Origin: Diphasiastrum complanatum
Taxonomy: Eukaryota; Streptophyta; Lycopodiopsida; Lycopodiales; Lycopodiaceae
NCBI GenBank assembly: GCA_029204225.1
Contig: CM055106.1
Coordinates: 37,670,949 to 37,734,948 of the forward strand
Length of the DNA stretch: 64,000 nucleotides
Direction of reading: 5' to 3'
Within the stretch, counting starts at the first letter, position 1, and the number at the start of each line of letters is the position of its first letter. The notes beneath the pieces were generated by a model. It searched no databases and was not told the DNA's origin. It worked only from the letters and a program-made list of their open reading frames with translations. Of the stretch, positions 1 to 9,012 are shown in pieces. A program made the translations under genes and the position numbers.

Positions 1-366
1 AGTTGGAGTATCGGATCCGAACGCAAGAAAACAGAGCAGAAAAGAAAAGGGATGTGAAGCGCGCTTGAATGCGATACCGGACAATGCAGTATCGGATCCA
101 GGCACATAATAGTCAACAAAAGGTAATGAGAGCAAGCGGCGCACTTGAAATCGATATCTGGGCCAAATTTCCGCTTTTAGCTCCCGATATCGCTCTCAAG
201 CGCGCTCTTTCACCATTCAAGCTTTCGCCCTCTCACAATGCGCTCAAGTCCGATACCGCTAGTAGTGCAATATCGCTTTCAGACGCACATCTCTTTTCTT
301 CAAATAATCTGTGTAGATCTTGCGCTCGAAACCGATATTCAGTTCTGGTATCGATCTCAAGCACCC
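1..366. repeat. Array of dyad-symmetric ~50-70 bp units
   Basis: Four units begin at about 61, 139, 240 and 320 (spacing 78, 101 and 80 bp), and the window opens in the right half of a fifth. Each has a left half resembling GCGCTTGAATGCGATACC and a right half that is roughly its reverse complement (GGTATCG then TCAAGC or a variant), so each can fold back. The units are diverged, so this is an old array. It ends about 80 bp before the CENH3-like ATG. It could be a decayed foldback element or a local satellite. Confidence 0.55.
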
Positions 367-446
367 TTTCATCGAAATTTTTTTTGTTTTCATCCACTTT
401 TGTTTTGTTCAAACTTCTTTTTGTTAATTTTCTTCTTCTAAGAATG

Positions 447-704
447 ATGGCCAGGACCAAATCCACCGCCCGTGCCATCACTAGTGTACAACCCTCCCAT
501 TCTCATGTTCCCCCTGGTACTGGCCGTAGGCGTGGCAGGAAGCAGGTCTGGCTGAGGGAGATCAGAAAACTCCAGAGATCAACTGAATTGTTAATCCCAA
601 GAGCTCCTTTCAGCCGATCTGTTCGGAATGTCACTCTGTCACTTGGGCTGAATGTTCGTTTTGTCGTGACAGCTATGCAGGCTTTCAATATTTTTTCGTT
701 TTGA
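447..704 (+). pseudogene. CENH3: CENH3 (centromeric histone H3) intronless truncated copy
   Basis: The reading begins MARTK, as in H3 and CENH3. After a short basic Ser/Thr/Pro tail it reads LREIRKLQRSTELLIPRAPF, followed by a diverged alpha-N/loop region. The LLIPxAPFxRxV block is the CENH3 form; canonical H3 has LLIRKLPFQRLV. The usual GTVA before LREIR is replaced by KQVW. Similarity fades after about residue 78 and the frame stops at 85 codons, before helices 2 and 3 of the histone fold, so a nucleosome subunit cannot be made. Plant CENH3 genes are normally split by several introns, but this stretch is continuous, which suggests a retrocopy. An ATG at 444 in the same frame is an alternative start; the longer frame back to 69 is repeat DNA. 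The CENH3 assignment is good; pseudogene status is inferred from the truncation. Confidence 0.72.
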
Positions 705-1239
705 ATGTCCACTGGCTTCCAAGTCTTGATCGAGTGGCACCCATTTACCTTTATTTTTTTTCCATCTTTGATAATGGAAGCATAAGCTCAACATTTGTTT
801 TTCAATTTGATAATGGAAGACATTTTAATTCTGCTCTATTTCTCCATCTAATCTTTTGTCTCAGCCTTCATCCATAAGTTCAGATAATAAACTATCTGAT
901 AAATTTTTGCATACAAACATCGTTGGGGTTTTGTGTACATTGACACTTGAAAAGAAATAAACCAACTCAAGGAAATAAACCAACTCAATCTGACTGTTTT
1001 TTATCCCTGCTCATTTTTAATGAATTTTTTGCATCACTATATATCTTGCAACGCAATGATTCTGAAACTGTAGCATCTGTTGCAATCCATTCATCACTTT
1101 CAAAACTAGGTAACGTCTTTTTCAAAGGCCCTCGTCGGGCTCTAAGTTTCTTTAATGTCGGACGATCCACATCACTCTTGATCCGTGAAATCCCTACCAT
1201 TGATTTTATGTGGAGAAGATCTAATGGCTATGAACCATT
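705..1239. other. Intergenic stretch, no gene recognised
   Basis: AT-rich sequence with a short direct repeat (AAATAAACCAACTCAA twice, near 955-987). A 71-codon minus-strand frame (985-1200) is rich in charged residues but matches no family I recognise. There is no poly-A tract or obvious 3' end for the CENH3 copy. Confidence 0.3.
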
Positions 1240-1952
1240 TTGAGCATCGAGCTTCGCAATTGTAAGCACGGAATCCGTCCGGAGCGCTACACTGTTCGCC
1301 GCGTTGGGCGCGCGCGGCTGCCCGCTCTCTCACGGCTTCCTCCTATCTTCTCTTCTCCTTCTTCTCTCCTTACCAGCTATGGTGGCCTCATTTGAATGCT
1401 TATGGCTCCACGGATGAAGCGTGGCTGTCCACGGCCACTTCAAATCTTCTAGAACTGATCAGGATGCCCTCTTCTAGATTCTCACAGCTTCCAAAACGAT
1501 CTAGAATGGAGAGAAATTTCTGATTTTGTGCTCCCAAACCCCAGACCAGGGTTTTTTACACAAATCTATTCTTGGCTTCCTATTCACAGTGTTTTGACAG
1601 GCCTATCCTCCTGCTCTGAGGTCGCCCTACTGCTAGAAATCTGATGCTTCAATCCGTTTGTCAAACGATGTCTGATTGAGTGCACACTGACTGCAAACAC
1701 CAAATAGCCTTCCTTCGAAATTTCAAAATTCCGTTTGCTGAGGTTCTGATTCAGCCGACAACTCTTGTCTCTGAATCCTCACACAGTCTCAAGCTCACCA
1801 AGCTTCTGTGTGCTAAACTCTCTACACCAGTGCTTTTCCTTCCGTCTTCAACCCGCCGTAAACCCCGAACTCTCAGAAGACAGTTCTCCCGAAGCTCTCT
1901 TCAACGACGATGATGTACTGTGTGTACACTCCTTGTACAGCTCTGATACCAA
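1240..1952 (-). mobile_element. Copia leader (5' untranslated internal region) remnant with PBS
   Basis: At 1940-1951 is GCTCTGATACCA, the reverse complement of the usual plant copia primer-binding site for initiator tRNA-Met, so the element reads on the minus strand with its 5' LTR to the right. The pyrimidine-rich sequence to the left resembles the leader at 56500-57250 (shared block CTGAGGTCxCCCTACT). No gag or pol follows; the interior is lost. Confidence 0.6.
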
Positions 1953-2025
1953 CTTAGAATTTGCTTCGAACAGGAACACAGATCATGCTAGACAGTAACA
2001 CAGACAAAAAACACTCTCCACATTG
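1953..2025 (-). mobile_element. Partial LTR of the 58-64 kb copia family
   Basis: From CTTAGAATTTGCTTCG through the AACACAGATCATGCTA block it matches the LTR beginning at 60500 for about 70 bp, then diverges. It directly follows the PBS at 1940-1951, as a 5' LTR end should. Confidence 0.65.
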
Positions 2026-2089
2026 TTCAACTTTTGCTTTCTATAATTTTTTACCTAATCTAACAAGTACTTCGGTCCTTTCATTAGTG

Positions 2090-2420
2090 TTTTTGGCTCG
2101 GGTACTCTTGAAACGCATGGATTTGCGCAAGAGTCTTAACAGTTTCAAGGGTTAGCATGACATGGATTTGCCCTAACACCGATTTGTGACTGTACTAGCC
2201 AACTCTAATGTTCTAACACTCAACTCAAATAATTTATGAATTGTCATAATTGTTCAGTTAAATTATGTTTAAAAGTAGAATTCGAGCTTGAGTACTTCTA
2301 GAAAACATGGATATGCTCAAGAGTCTTGACACCAATGCACGACTCATTATTTTTAACAGTCGTAAGGATTAGTATGGCGCATGGATTTGTCCTAATATCT
2401 TTGTGTGTGTGTCCTCGCTC
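2090..2420. repeat. Diverged direct repeat, ~190 bp period
   Basis: Two related segments (about 2094-2185 and 2284-2400) share, in order, a 'gagtactcttgaaa' block, 'catggatttgcgcaagagtctt' variants, and 'gcatggatttgccctaa' variants. A third weaker trace lies near 2505-2520 (TATGGCACTTGCCCTAATAC). No coding potential was seen. Confidence 0.5.
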
Positions 2421-2856
2421 ATCCTATTTGCTAAGCAATTCTTATGTACGGTTAACTTTTTTTTTATACAATTAATTGATTGATATGGACCAATACCGCA
2501 ACATTGATCAGTATGGCACTTGCCCTAATACAAAACGGTTTGGCCTATTGTTAAAACTCCTACGTGAATGGAAAGACTTGGACTATGAATTTTTCACTGA
2601 TAATCATGTTGTTAAGTAGTAAAGCTTGCTTTGTACATGGATAACAACTTACATTCAACGACACATGTCTTCCTCACATATTAACTCGCGTGGTTTTGTG
2701 TTGTGGGATGGTGGCAGGTACCAGGTGGATGTCTTGAAATAAGTTTTGTATTACAGTGGTGCTTTTGTACTGTATTTTACATATTTACCTTGTTGGCTTA
2801 TGAATAAAGGTTTCAAAGGGTTTGGTCTTGCTTAAGCAAAAGGAACTATGTGAATG
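2421..2856. other. No gene recognised
   Basis: Low-complexity AT-rich DNA with an AATAAA near 2803. It could be an old transcript 3' end, but no coding exon is recognisable beside it. Confidence 0.25.
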
Positions 2857-2962
<106 letters not shown>

Positions 2963-3431
2963 GTGCCTTGCCTCCTGAATGGGACAGTGCGATAGTGCTT
3001 GCTACCCCCGATAAGATGAAGTGCCCTGTTGATGCAGATCCTACGTTGTTGCCTACTATTGCCTTGTGAAGACAATGCATTGTTGTAGACCTACCCTGCT
3101 CCATGTTCAGGAAAATTGTGGAGCTACGCTCCATTGGCGCCTTGCTGCCTGCTAGAGATTAGCTGAAGAATTTGTGAGCCATAGCCAGGAATAGGAAAGG
3201 GGGTGCACCTACCCCTGCTCCTCAAACATCTTCTTTGGACTCCATCGCTTCTACTTCAACATCGTCCTCTCCAATGTCAACTACACCTCAACCATTTTCC
3301 ATTCCCAATATTGCTTCAATGTCTTCCTCACAATTAAAACCACATTTTTCTTCTCCTCCATTGCCTATAGTAGACTCGCCTACGAACAATGACGTTATTG
3401 TAGCTCTTCTCTTAACTCCAAATAATTGCGA

Positions 3432-3840
3432 ATTATTCTGGATCACCTTGAGGATCTTGTTCTGCTGCAACATCTCCCTCGAAATGTTAAGTGACAAATC
3501 CTCATAATCCACCACACCCTTCACAAATCCGAGATACTTTGGCATAAGTTCTTCACAATTGTCTGTGATGAAGACACGCCTGACATATAATCTGATGTTA
3601 TTCAGCTTCTTCTTGGTGTCAAATAAATAAAATGGAGCACGCTTTGGCACGAACAGTACAACTTTAAATTCCAGCTGCCCCTCAACTGAGAAATGCTTCA
3701 CTGCCAAATGCTCTTCCCAGTCATTGGTGAGGCTCTTGTAGAAAGCGGCATACTCCCTTGTAATTTCTTCTGGTTTCCTCATCCATGTTGATTTCTGCTT
3801 ATTCACTAGCGTCCATTCATGTGTCACTTCCTTCACTTCT
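3432..3840 (-). pseudogene. HSP90: HSP90 middle-domain fragment
   Basis: About 135 codons in one frame match cytosolic plant HSP90: WMRKPEEIT, then [52 protein letters not shown] and [14 protein letters not shown]. This is the middle domain, including the loop with the conserved Arg of the NISRE motif that contacts ATP. The ATPase N-domain and the dimerisation C-domain are absent. One residue is lost in [10 protein letters not shown] (family EITKEEYAAFY), and after KVI the similarity stops. It lies antisense within the ORF1 region of a LINE, so it is a captured or inserted fragment and not a functional chaperone. Family identity is certain; the origin is inferred. Confidence 0.9.
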
Positions 3841-4619
3841 CCTTCATGATCTTCATTATTCGGATGGATGATGAACGTTTGTTCCAATAACTTAACGATC
3901 ACCGAGAAACACTTGCTTCTCATGAATTTATGATCCAAGTTGTGCAAATGCACCTTCAAAGCTAAATACGTCCATCGAAGAATTCTCAAGAAAGAAGTAT
4001 CAAAACCAAAGTGTCTTTCGACTAAAATCCAATATCTCGAAACGCATGAGGAACAACATCACACGACTATCCAATCATGGCCAGATGTACTTAAAGGTTC
4101 ATCTCATGTTGTTCCTCCACCTCCTCCGTAACCTTCATTTATTTCAACAAAGTTCACAAAGAACCGTCTGCGAGAGCAAAAACCTCCTAATGTTCATCTT
4201 AGAGGTATTCTGAACTTCCAAGACACTTTTGGAGAGGCTAAGAAATAATTCAAACAAAATTTTTAACATCACAACAAAGGTATGAAAGCTGCTTGGCAAC
4301 CTAATAAGGATCCAAATACCCTTATTTTATGGTTTCCATCATAAAATATTGGAGCAGAGATCGAAGCTGCGGGGGGATACCAAAATCTACTTGGGCGAAG
4401 ACCTTACTTTCATCCCAGTGCAAGAACGCAAAAGGCAAGATAGGAAGCTATACCAACTGGTAGATGACTTACTAATCGTGTTGGCATTATCCAATTTGTG
4501 AATCGGAAACCTACTACCATTAATGAGAGTTTGAGTTCTAAAACAGAACAAGAGAGAGAAATGAAGAGATACCCAATAAATGGTCTTCTTAACATATCAT
4601 CTTGGCTGTAAATTTGTTC

Positions 4620-4769
4620 TTAATTAGCTAGTTTTTTTTTTTTTTTTGCAATTAGTTAGCTAGTTTGATGTATTTAAGTTGCTCAAAAACATTGACCGGT
4701 CTATGTTCCTTCTTTAAATCTGATGTACTATTTTTTTGTCTTATGTGTCTTATCGCATGGAAAAGACGT

Positions 4770-4806
<37 letters not shown>
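4620..4806 (+). repeat. LINE copy A 3' end with (TC)n tail
   Basis: The segment from GATGTACTATTT to the (TC)n at 4773-4806 parallels 16640-16756 (GATGTACTTATTTGG to (CT)n). Both end in the same kind of dinucleotide tail, as expected for non-LTR elements that terminate in a microsatellite. A run of about 15 T lies near 4632. Confidence 0.6.
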
Positions 4807-4809
<3 letters not shown>

Positions 4810-7075
4810 TGTAAACTTCAACAATTATGCATTCACATACAGACCTCTTACCTTTAATAACAAAAAATAATAAAGTTGTTAAAATTTGTGCATGGGAATG
4901 AGAAATAAGGATCAAGTATAGCATCAATAGGCACGGAGGTTTCTTTAACCTAACCAGCAATAACTTATTGATAGTTAAGTAATCCATCTCCCATGCTCAA
5001 TCACTAACATAAAATGTATCCCAGAATCTTGATTCTCAAAGTAAATACTTGAGTATGAGATAATTGCTGCCATATAACTCCGATATTTTATGTTTGCAAT
5101 AACACCTAGTCTAGTACCTTCTAGTGTTGCAGTTAATTCTCAACTGTTTCACCAAAACAAAAAATTCGCCTGCCATATAACTCCGATATTTTATGTTTGC
5201 AATAACACCTAGTCTAGTATCTTTTAGTGTAGCAGTTAATTCTCAACTGTTTCACCAAAACAAAAATTACTCCCACAAGGTTAAAAGTAGCGGTTCTGTG
5301 TAACCTGGTTTCGCTCAATGATATTGAACACAATTGATTTTCCAACAATGATATCATGATAGGATCCCAAATAAACTGAAATAACTGAACTTTCAGAAAT
5401 TTCGAGAAAGCGAAAACGAAAATCCAGTTTTCTCTTCAAAGTTACAATCTATACCAGTAGCACCCACTTTAGTAGTAGTCTAAACATTGCATAATCTAGC
5501 ACCCACTTCCCTTTAACTAGCGATGTGCTTAGACACAAAGTTGTCAGCAAAACAATACATACACATTACAGATCATAATATTAAATAGTCAAATTAATGT
5601 CCCTTAGCTATCTATATTCAGTAACAAGCTATCTCTAGAAGAGTAAGCATTTATCCATTTAGCAATGAAGCATCAATGTCTATTTAAACTTGTTGAAGGA
5701 CCCACAAGTTAGAGCTACGTAAGCGCATTACTACTAATACTTATTACTGCCAACCAAAAGAGCCACTAAAATGCGCCCAAATGCCCGGTGAAGTATGAGT
5801 ATAAGCCAAAGTGAAGGTATAACATCAAATGTGAAGTCAAGGGCCCAGATCCCAAAGGTATTGTGGAAACATGGCCCATAATAATATTCTGAACTTTCAA
5901 AGAATTCAATAGGTGAAGTTTGAACTACAAACCTTGTGTCCATTGTTTACCTTTTATAAAGTTTCCAGCACAAACTACCTCAGATTAGGTTCTAAAATAT
6001 GCAAGTCAATTCTTCAAAGACCGAATCTTTTTGAAAACCATTTAAATTAAAAACTGTAATTTTGATAATTCTAGAGGCCACCAACATTTTCCAAAATAGC
6101 ACGGTAATATGCCTCATAAAATTATTACATATCAGATCATAAGTTAGCATGCCATAAGTCATTATGTAACTCAGCCAAATTTCATTGATCCAATGTAGGC
6201 CCAAATAAAATGGGGTCCCAAACCCCCATAAGTGGGCAACCCTATTGATTGCATCCAAAGATGGTCCAACTACAGCCACAATTTTCACGTGTTCAAGAGT
6301 TTGCGTTCTCTTTTATTTCTACATTAATCACCAACAGCCCCACCACTGCCATGCGATGTGCACTAGGAGGTTTACTCTAAGCTTTGTGCATCTTGAAAAC
6401 TTCTTTTCTTATGCTGATAAGTTGAAGCTTAAATGTCCATAAATCACACAACTTTAACCATGATTAACAACACCTATGCAAACTGGACCTTTATAACCAT
6501 AATTATTGGCCCTTTTGCTCGGGTATAACAACTCACTTTTCCACCAATAAAAAAGCATTAAAAAGGCCATTGCAAGATTACAATTAGAAAATTACTTGCG
6601 GTAAGCTTTGCCTGAGCTTGACAAGCATAGTTTGCTTGGATATAACAAGAATTGACATAGATGGTTAAATGAATAGAATCAGGGAGGGTGCTTAAAGAAG
6701 AGTGTCCCTCAATACACGAATGAACCACTAGTATCTTGACCTGTCTTGGCAAATAGTTCCTTTCGGATATTATGCTTGTTTCAACATTTACACTAGATTG
6801 AACCGCGATCTCATCAATAGCATTCCACATCAAAAAATCACTTGAAGTTCAGCTAGAAATAGTTTGTGCAATTGGCAGAAACAATTATTGAAAATAACCT
6901 TTGGCATCTGTTTGCCACGACGCTCCAGTGTACATTCTTGCCAAAAACCTCGCAGAGTTTCAGATACAATCCTTCATTTTAAAGAAAAATTCTCTATAAT
7001 CTGCTGCACAAAACCCATAGCCAAATAGATCATTCCAGAAGCATAACAAGAGACTTCAGAACTAAAGTTACAATG
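4807..7075. other. 2.3 kb without a recognisable gene
   Basis: AT-rich on both strands; the frames are short (up to 98 codons) and resemble no family. The only clear structure is the tandem duplication at 5068-5267. It could be an intron or old intergenic DNA. Confidence 0.35.
5068..5267. repeat. Tandem duplication, 103 bp period
   Basis: The block starting TGCCATATAACTCCGATA at 5068 recurs at 5171, with only a handful of mismatches over about 95 bp and the same order throughout. It is a recent tandem duplication with no protein coding. Confidence 0.9.
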
Positions 7076-7300
7076 CAAAGTTCCAGGTGCTGTGGTACGG
7101 CACCTGGTACGGCACGGGTGCCGTTCAGGTGCCGTGGAACTTCAGTTCCATGGCACCCACGGCACCTGTTTTTTTTTTAAGTCATTTTTAGTGAAAAAAC
7201 CAAAAAAAAAAAACAAGTGCTTTACCACGGCACGTGTGCCGTGGTACGGCACCTGGTACTGCACCTGGACCCCACGGCACCTGTGCCATGGGGTACTTTG
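7076..7300. mobile_element. Foldback MITE-like element with GGTGCCGTGG words
   Basis: Both ends are built from a repeated near-palindromic word (GGTGCCGTGG, TACGGCACC and complements), and the centre is a T-rich then A-rich stretch. The termini CAAAGTTCCAGGTG (left) and CAAAGTACCCC (reverse complement of the right) form an imperfect inverted repeat. The 8 bp flanks (TTACAATG and TTAAAACC) match only partly, so a target duplication is not proven. The architecture matches the islands at 42124, 44070 and 51735. Confidence 0.6.
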
Positions 7301-7600
7301 TTAAAACCTAAGGGCAAGCCTTCGATCAAGTTTAAATTTTTTAAGGTGAAATAAACAAACTGTGGCACGAGAGTCCAAAATTAGAAGTATCATGCCACCA
7401 ATGATTTTGGAAACATAAGTACAGAAAACCGAGGCAAAATTCAGTACGTACTTCATCTGATACGCTCTTGCAAATCTGCAATGAAGCTTGAAGCAAAGGA
7501 GGTAAGCTTCTTCCCAGTTTGCCCTGCGATATTTTTTAAAGCTGACACGTCCTGTGATGCCTGGACTTGTTCCAATGAAAGAAACCACACATGATGTCAG

Positions 7601-7922
7601 ATTCCAATTGCTTGACAACTAACAAGCATTCCAATCAGCAATATTGGACTCCTACACTTTTTGGTATCTACATAGATGAGCTTAGTGAATATTTACACGA
7701 GGATGGTGGAGGTGGTGCTAAGCTTCTTCAGTTTATCATTAGATTGTTACTTAATGCAGATGATGTGGTTTTGTTTCCAAATACCATACAAAGCTAGCAA
7801 CATCTCAATGTTTTGAAGATTTTTGCAAGAAATCCGGCCTTTCAATCGATTTAAGCAAAACAAAAGTTATGATCTTCCAATCAAAGAAAGTATGTGAACT
7901 TGTTTGCCTCTATGATCAGGCT

Positions 7923-7925
<3 letters not shown>
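7601..7925 (+). pseudogene. LINE reverse transcriptase fragment
   Basis: Reads PTLFGIYIDELSEYL, then IIRLLLNADDVVLF, then after a frameshift KKSGLSIDLSKTKVMIF. These are the block before the catalytic loop, the YADD box (here NADD) and the following Lys-rich block of non-LTR reverse transcriptases. The catalytic-box Tyr is Asn, a stop follows within 10 codons and no other domain is present. It is an old fragment, possibly of the same family as the LINE copies at 3.2 and 14 kb, which lack this domain. Confidence 0.75.

Positions 7926-7926
<1 letters not shown>

Positions 7927-7985
<59 letters not shown>
7927..7985. repeat. Compound (TA)n(GA)n microsatellite
   Basis: About 17 AT units followed by about 12 AG units, lying between two opposed LINE fragments. 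Confidence 0.95.
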
Positions 7986-8060
7986 TCATAGTTGCAGTGA
8001 ATCATGATTCTGAGATTCTGAGATCATAGTTGCAGCGAATCACAATAAAAAAATTTACTT
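7986..8060 (+). mobile_element. hAT-like MITE end, duplicated
   Basis: AGATCATAGTTGCAG occurs twice (about 7983 and 8021), followed by GTGAATCA and CGAATCAC. CATAGTTGCAGCGAATC is the same as the right terminus (reverse complement) of the MITE at 44070-44893. No matching second end was found, so this is a fragment. Confidence 0.5.
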
Positions 8061-8214
8061 TCCAGAAATTTTTTTGGACCTGAAATTTCTGAGAAATGTT
8101 TCAAGAATATAGAGCAAAGCTTGCAGTACTGACGAACACCTTAAAGGTACCCATTAAGATTCCTCAACGATATTCAGAAGGCATGGAGACAATCCAACTA
8201 TCTCTGTAAACCCT

Positions 8215-8450
8215 CTCTTGTCGAGGAGACTAGAACCACATCATCCACAGAGAAGGATAGCAATAAGTATATTGCCCAACCTGCAACTTGAACCACCGCA
8301 TTGCTCGATGATCCTCGATTTTATCTATATATAATGCAAAAAGTGTAGGTGAAAGAGAGCAACCTTGCTTCACCCCAATGGTGCTCTAGATCTGCTCAGA
8401 AATGCCACTATTAGATCGAAAACATTATAGAACTCTCTCACGGTGTGCCA
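8215..8450 (-). pseudogene. LINE reverse transcriptase fragment, opposite orientation
   Basis: The minus strand reads KQGCSLSPTLFALYIDKIE, the QGxxLSPxLF block of non-LTR reverse transcriptase, after one frameshift. A weak DDVVL trace follows near 8230. It is related to, but inverted relative to, the fragment at 7601-7925; a simple sequence and a MITE end lie between them. Confidence 0.65.
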
Positions 8451-8454
8451 TGAC

Positions 8455-9012
8455 CGCTAAGATAGTGCCATAGCCTAGCATGAGACAGGCAACTACTGCT
8501 CAACTTGGGAAGGGAAAGTATAAAGTCATCAATCCAAGGATCCTATTCTAAGCATGCCAAACACAAGCAACACAAGGGAACTTGATGGTGGACAAACCAA
8601 CCCAACCAAACCTAGATCGAACGGATCTAGCCCCCAAGCTATAGATCAATCACAAAGAGGAGTATGGCATCACACCAGCAGCATCTTGCCACCGGTCATG
8701 CTATCAAGCATACACTAGTGAGAGCCCAACAGGTATACTTATACCCTCCAAGGCCCATGCACCACTAGTAGTGCACTGTGACACCTCACTGGACACCTCT
8801 GCAGCCTATCTGGGCCACATCATCCAGTTTTCCAATGACTCATTGATAGACCCATACAAATCCACCATCAAGTGTTTAGGCCTACAACCATTAATGATGA
8901 CCATGTACACATAAGGGCCCCAATTCCCTAATAGTCACAATTAACTTACGGGTTGTTGGTCTACTGGTCCCTAGCGTGGACACGCTACCCGAGACCAGTC
9001 ATGGGCATGACA
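8455..9012 (-). mobile_element. Ty3/gypsy-type LTR (minus)
   Basis: On the minus strand a purine tract (9013-9025, AAGGGGGGAAGAA) is followed by TGTCATGCCCATGAC, the expected PPT/LTR junction. Part of the LTR (about 8572-8690) recurs at 37790-37890, sharing ACCAACCCAACCAAACCTAG and GGATCTAGC. The left boundary is not resolved. Confidence 0.6.

Larger units (their letters stand above)
3174..4806 (+). mobile_element. LINE copy A (ORF1 region and 3' end, ORF2 absent)
   Basis: Starts with a Pro/Ser/Thr-rich stretch (RNRKGGAPTPAP, near 3188) matching the ORF1 start of the LINE copy at 14058. After the antisense HSP90 segment it resumes with a coiled-coil-like part, then LREQKPPNVHLRGI (about 4170), matching LREQKACTSERGIP in copy B. 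A block TKIYLGEDLTFIPVQER (about 4380-4430) is typical of the C-terminal domain of L1-type ORF1 RNA-binding proteins. Stops and shifts break the frame. No endonuclease or reverse transcriptase is present before the 3' untranslated part, which matches copy B and ends in (TC)n. The ATG of copy B corresponds to ATA here. A non-autonomous or internally deleted LINE is most likely. Confidence 0.65.

Noticed and set aside
69..446. N-terminal extension of the CENH3 frame
   Set aside because: It runs through the dyad-repeat array and has no histone character; MARTK at 447 is the natural start.
985..1200. 71-codon charged minus-strand ORF as a gene
   Set aside because: No recognisable family, start context or neighbouring exons; kept only as unassigned sequence.
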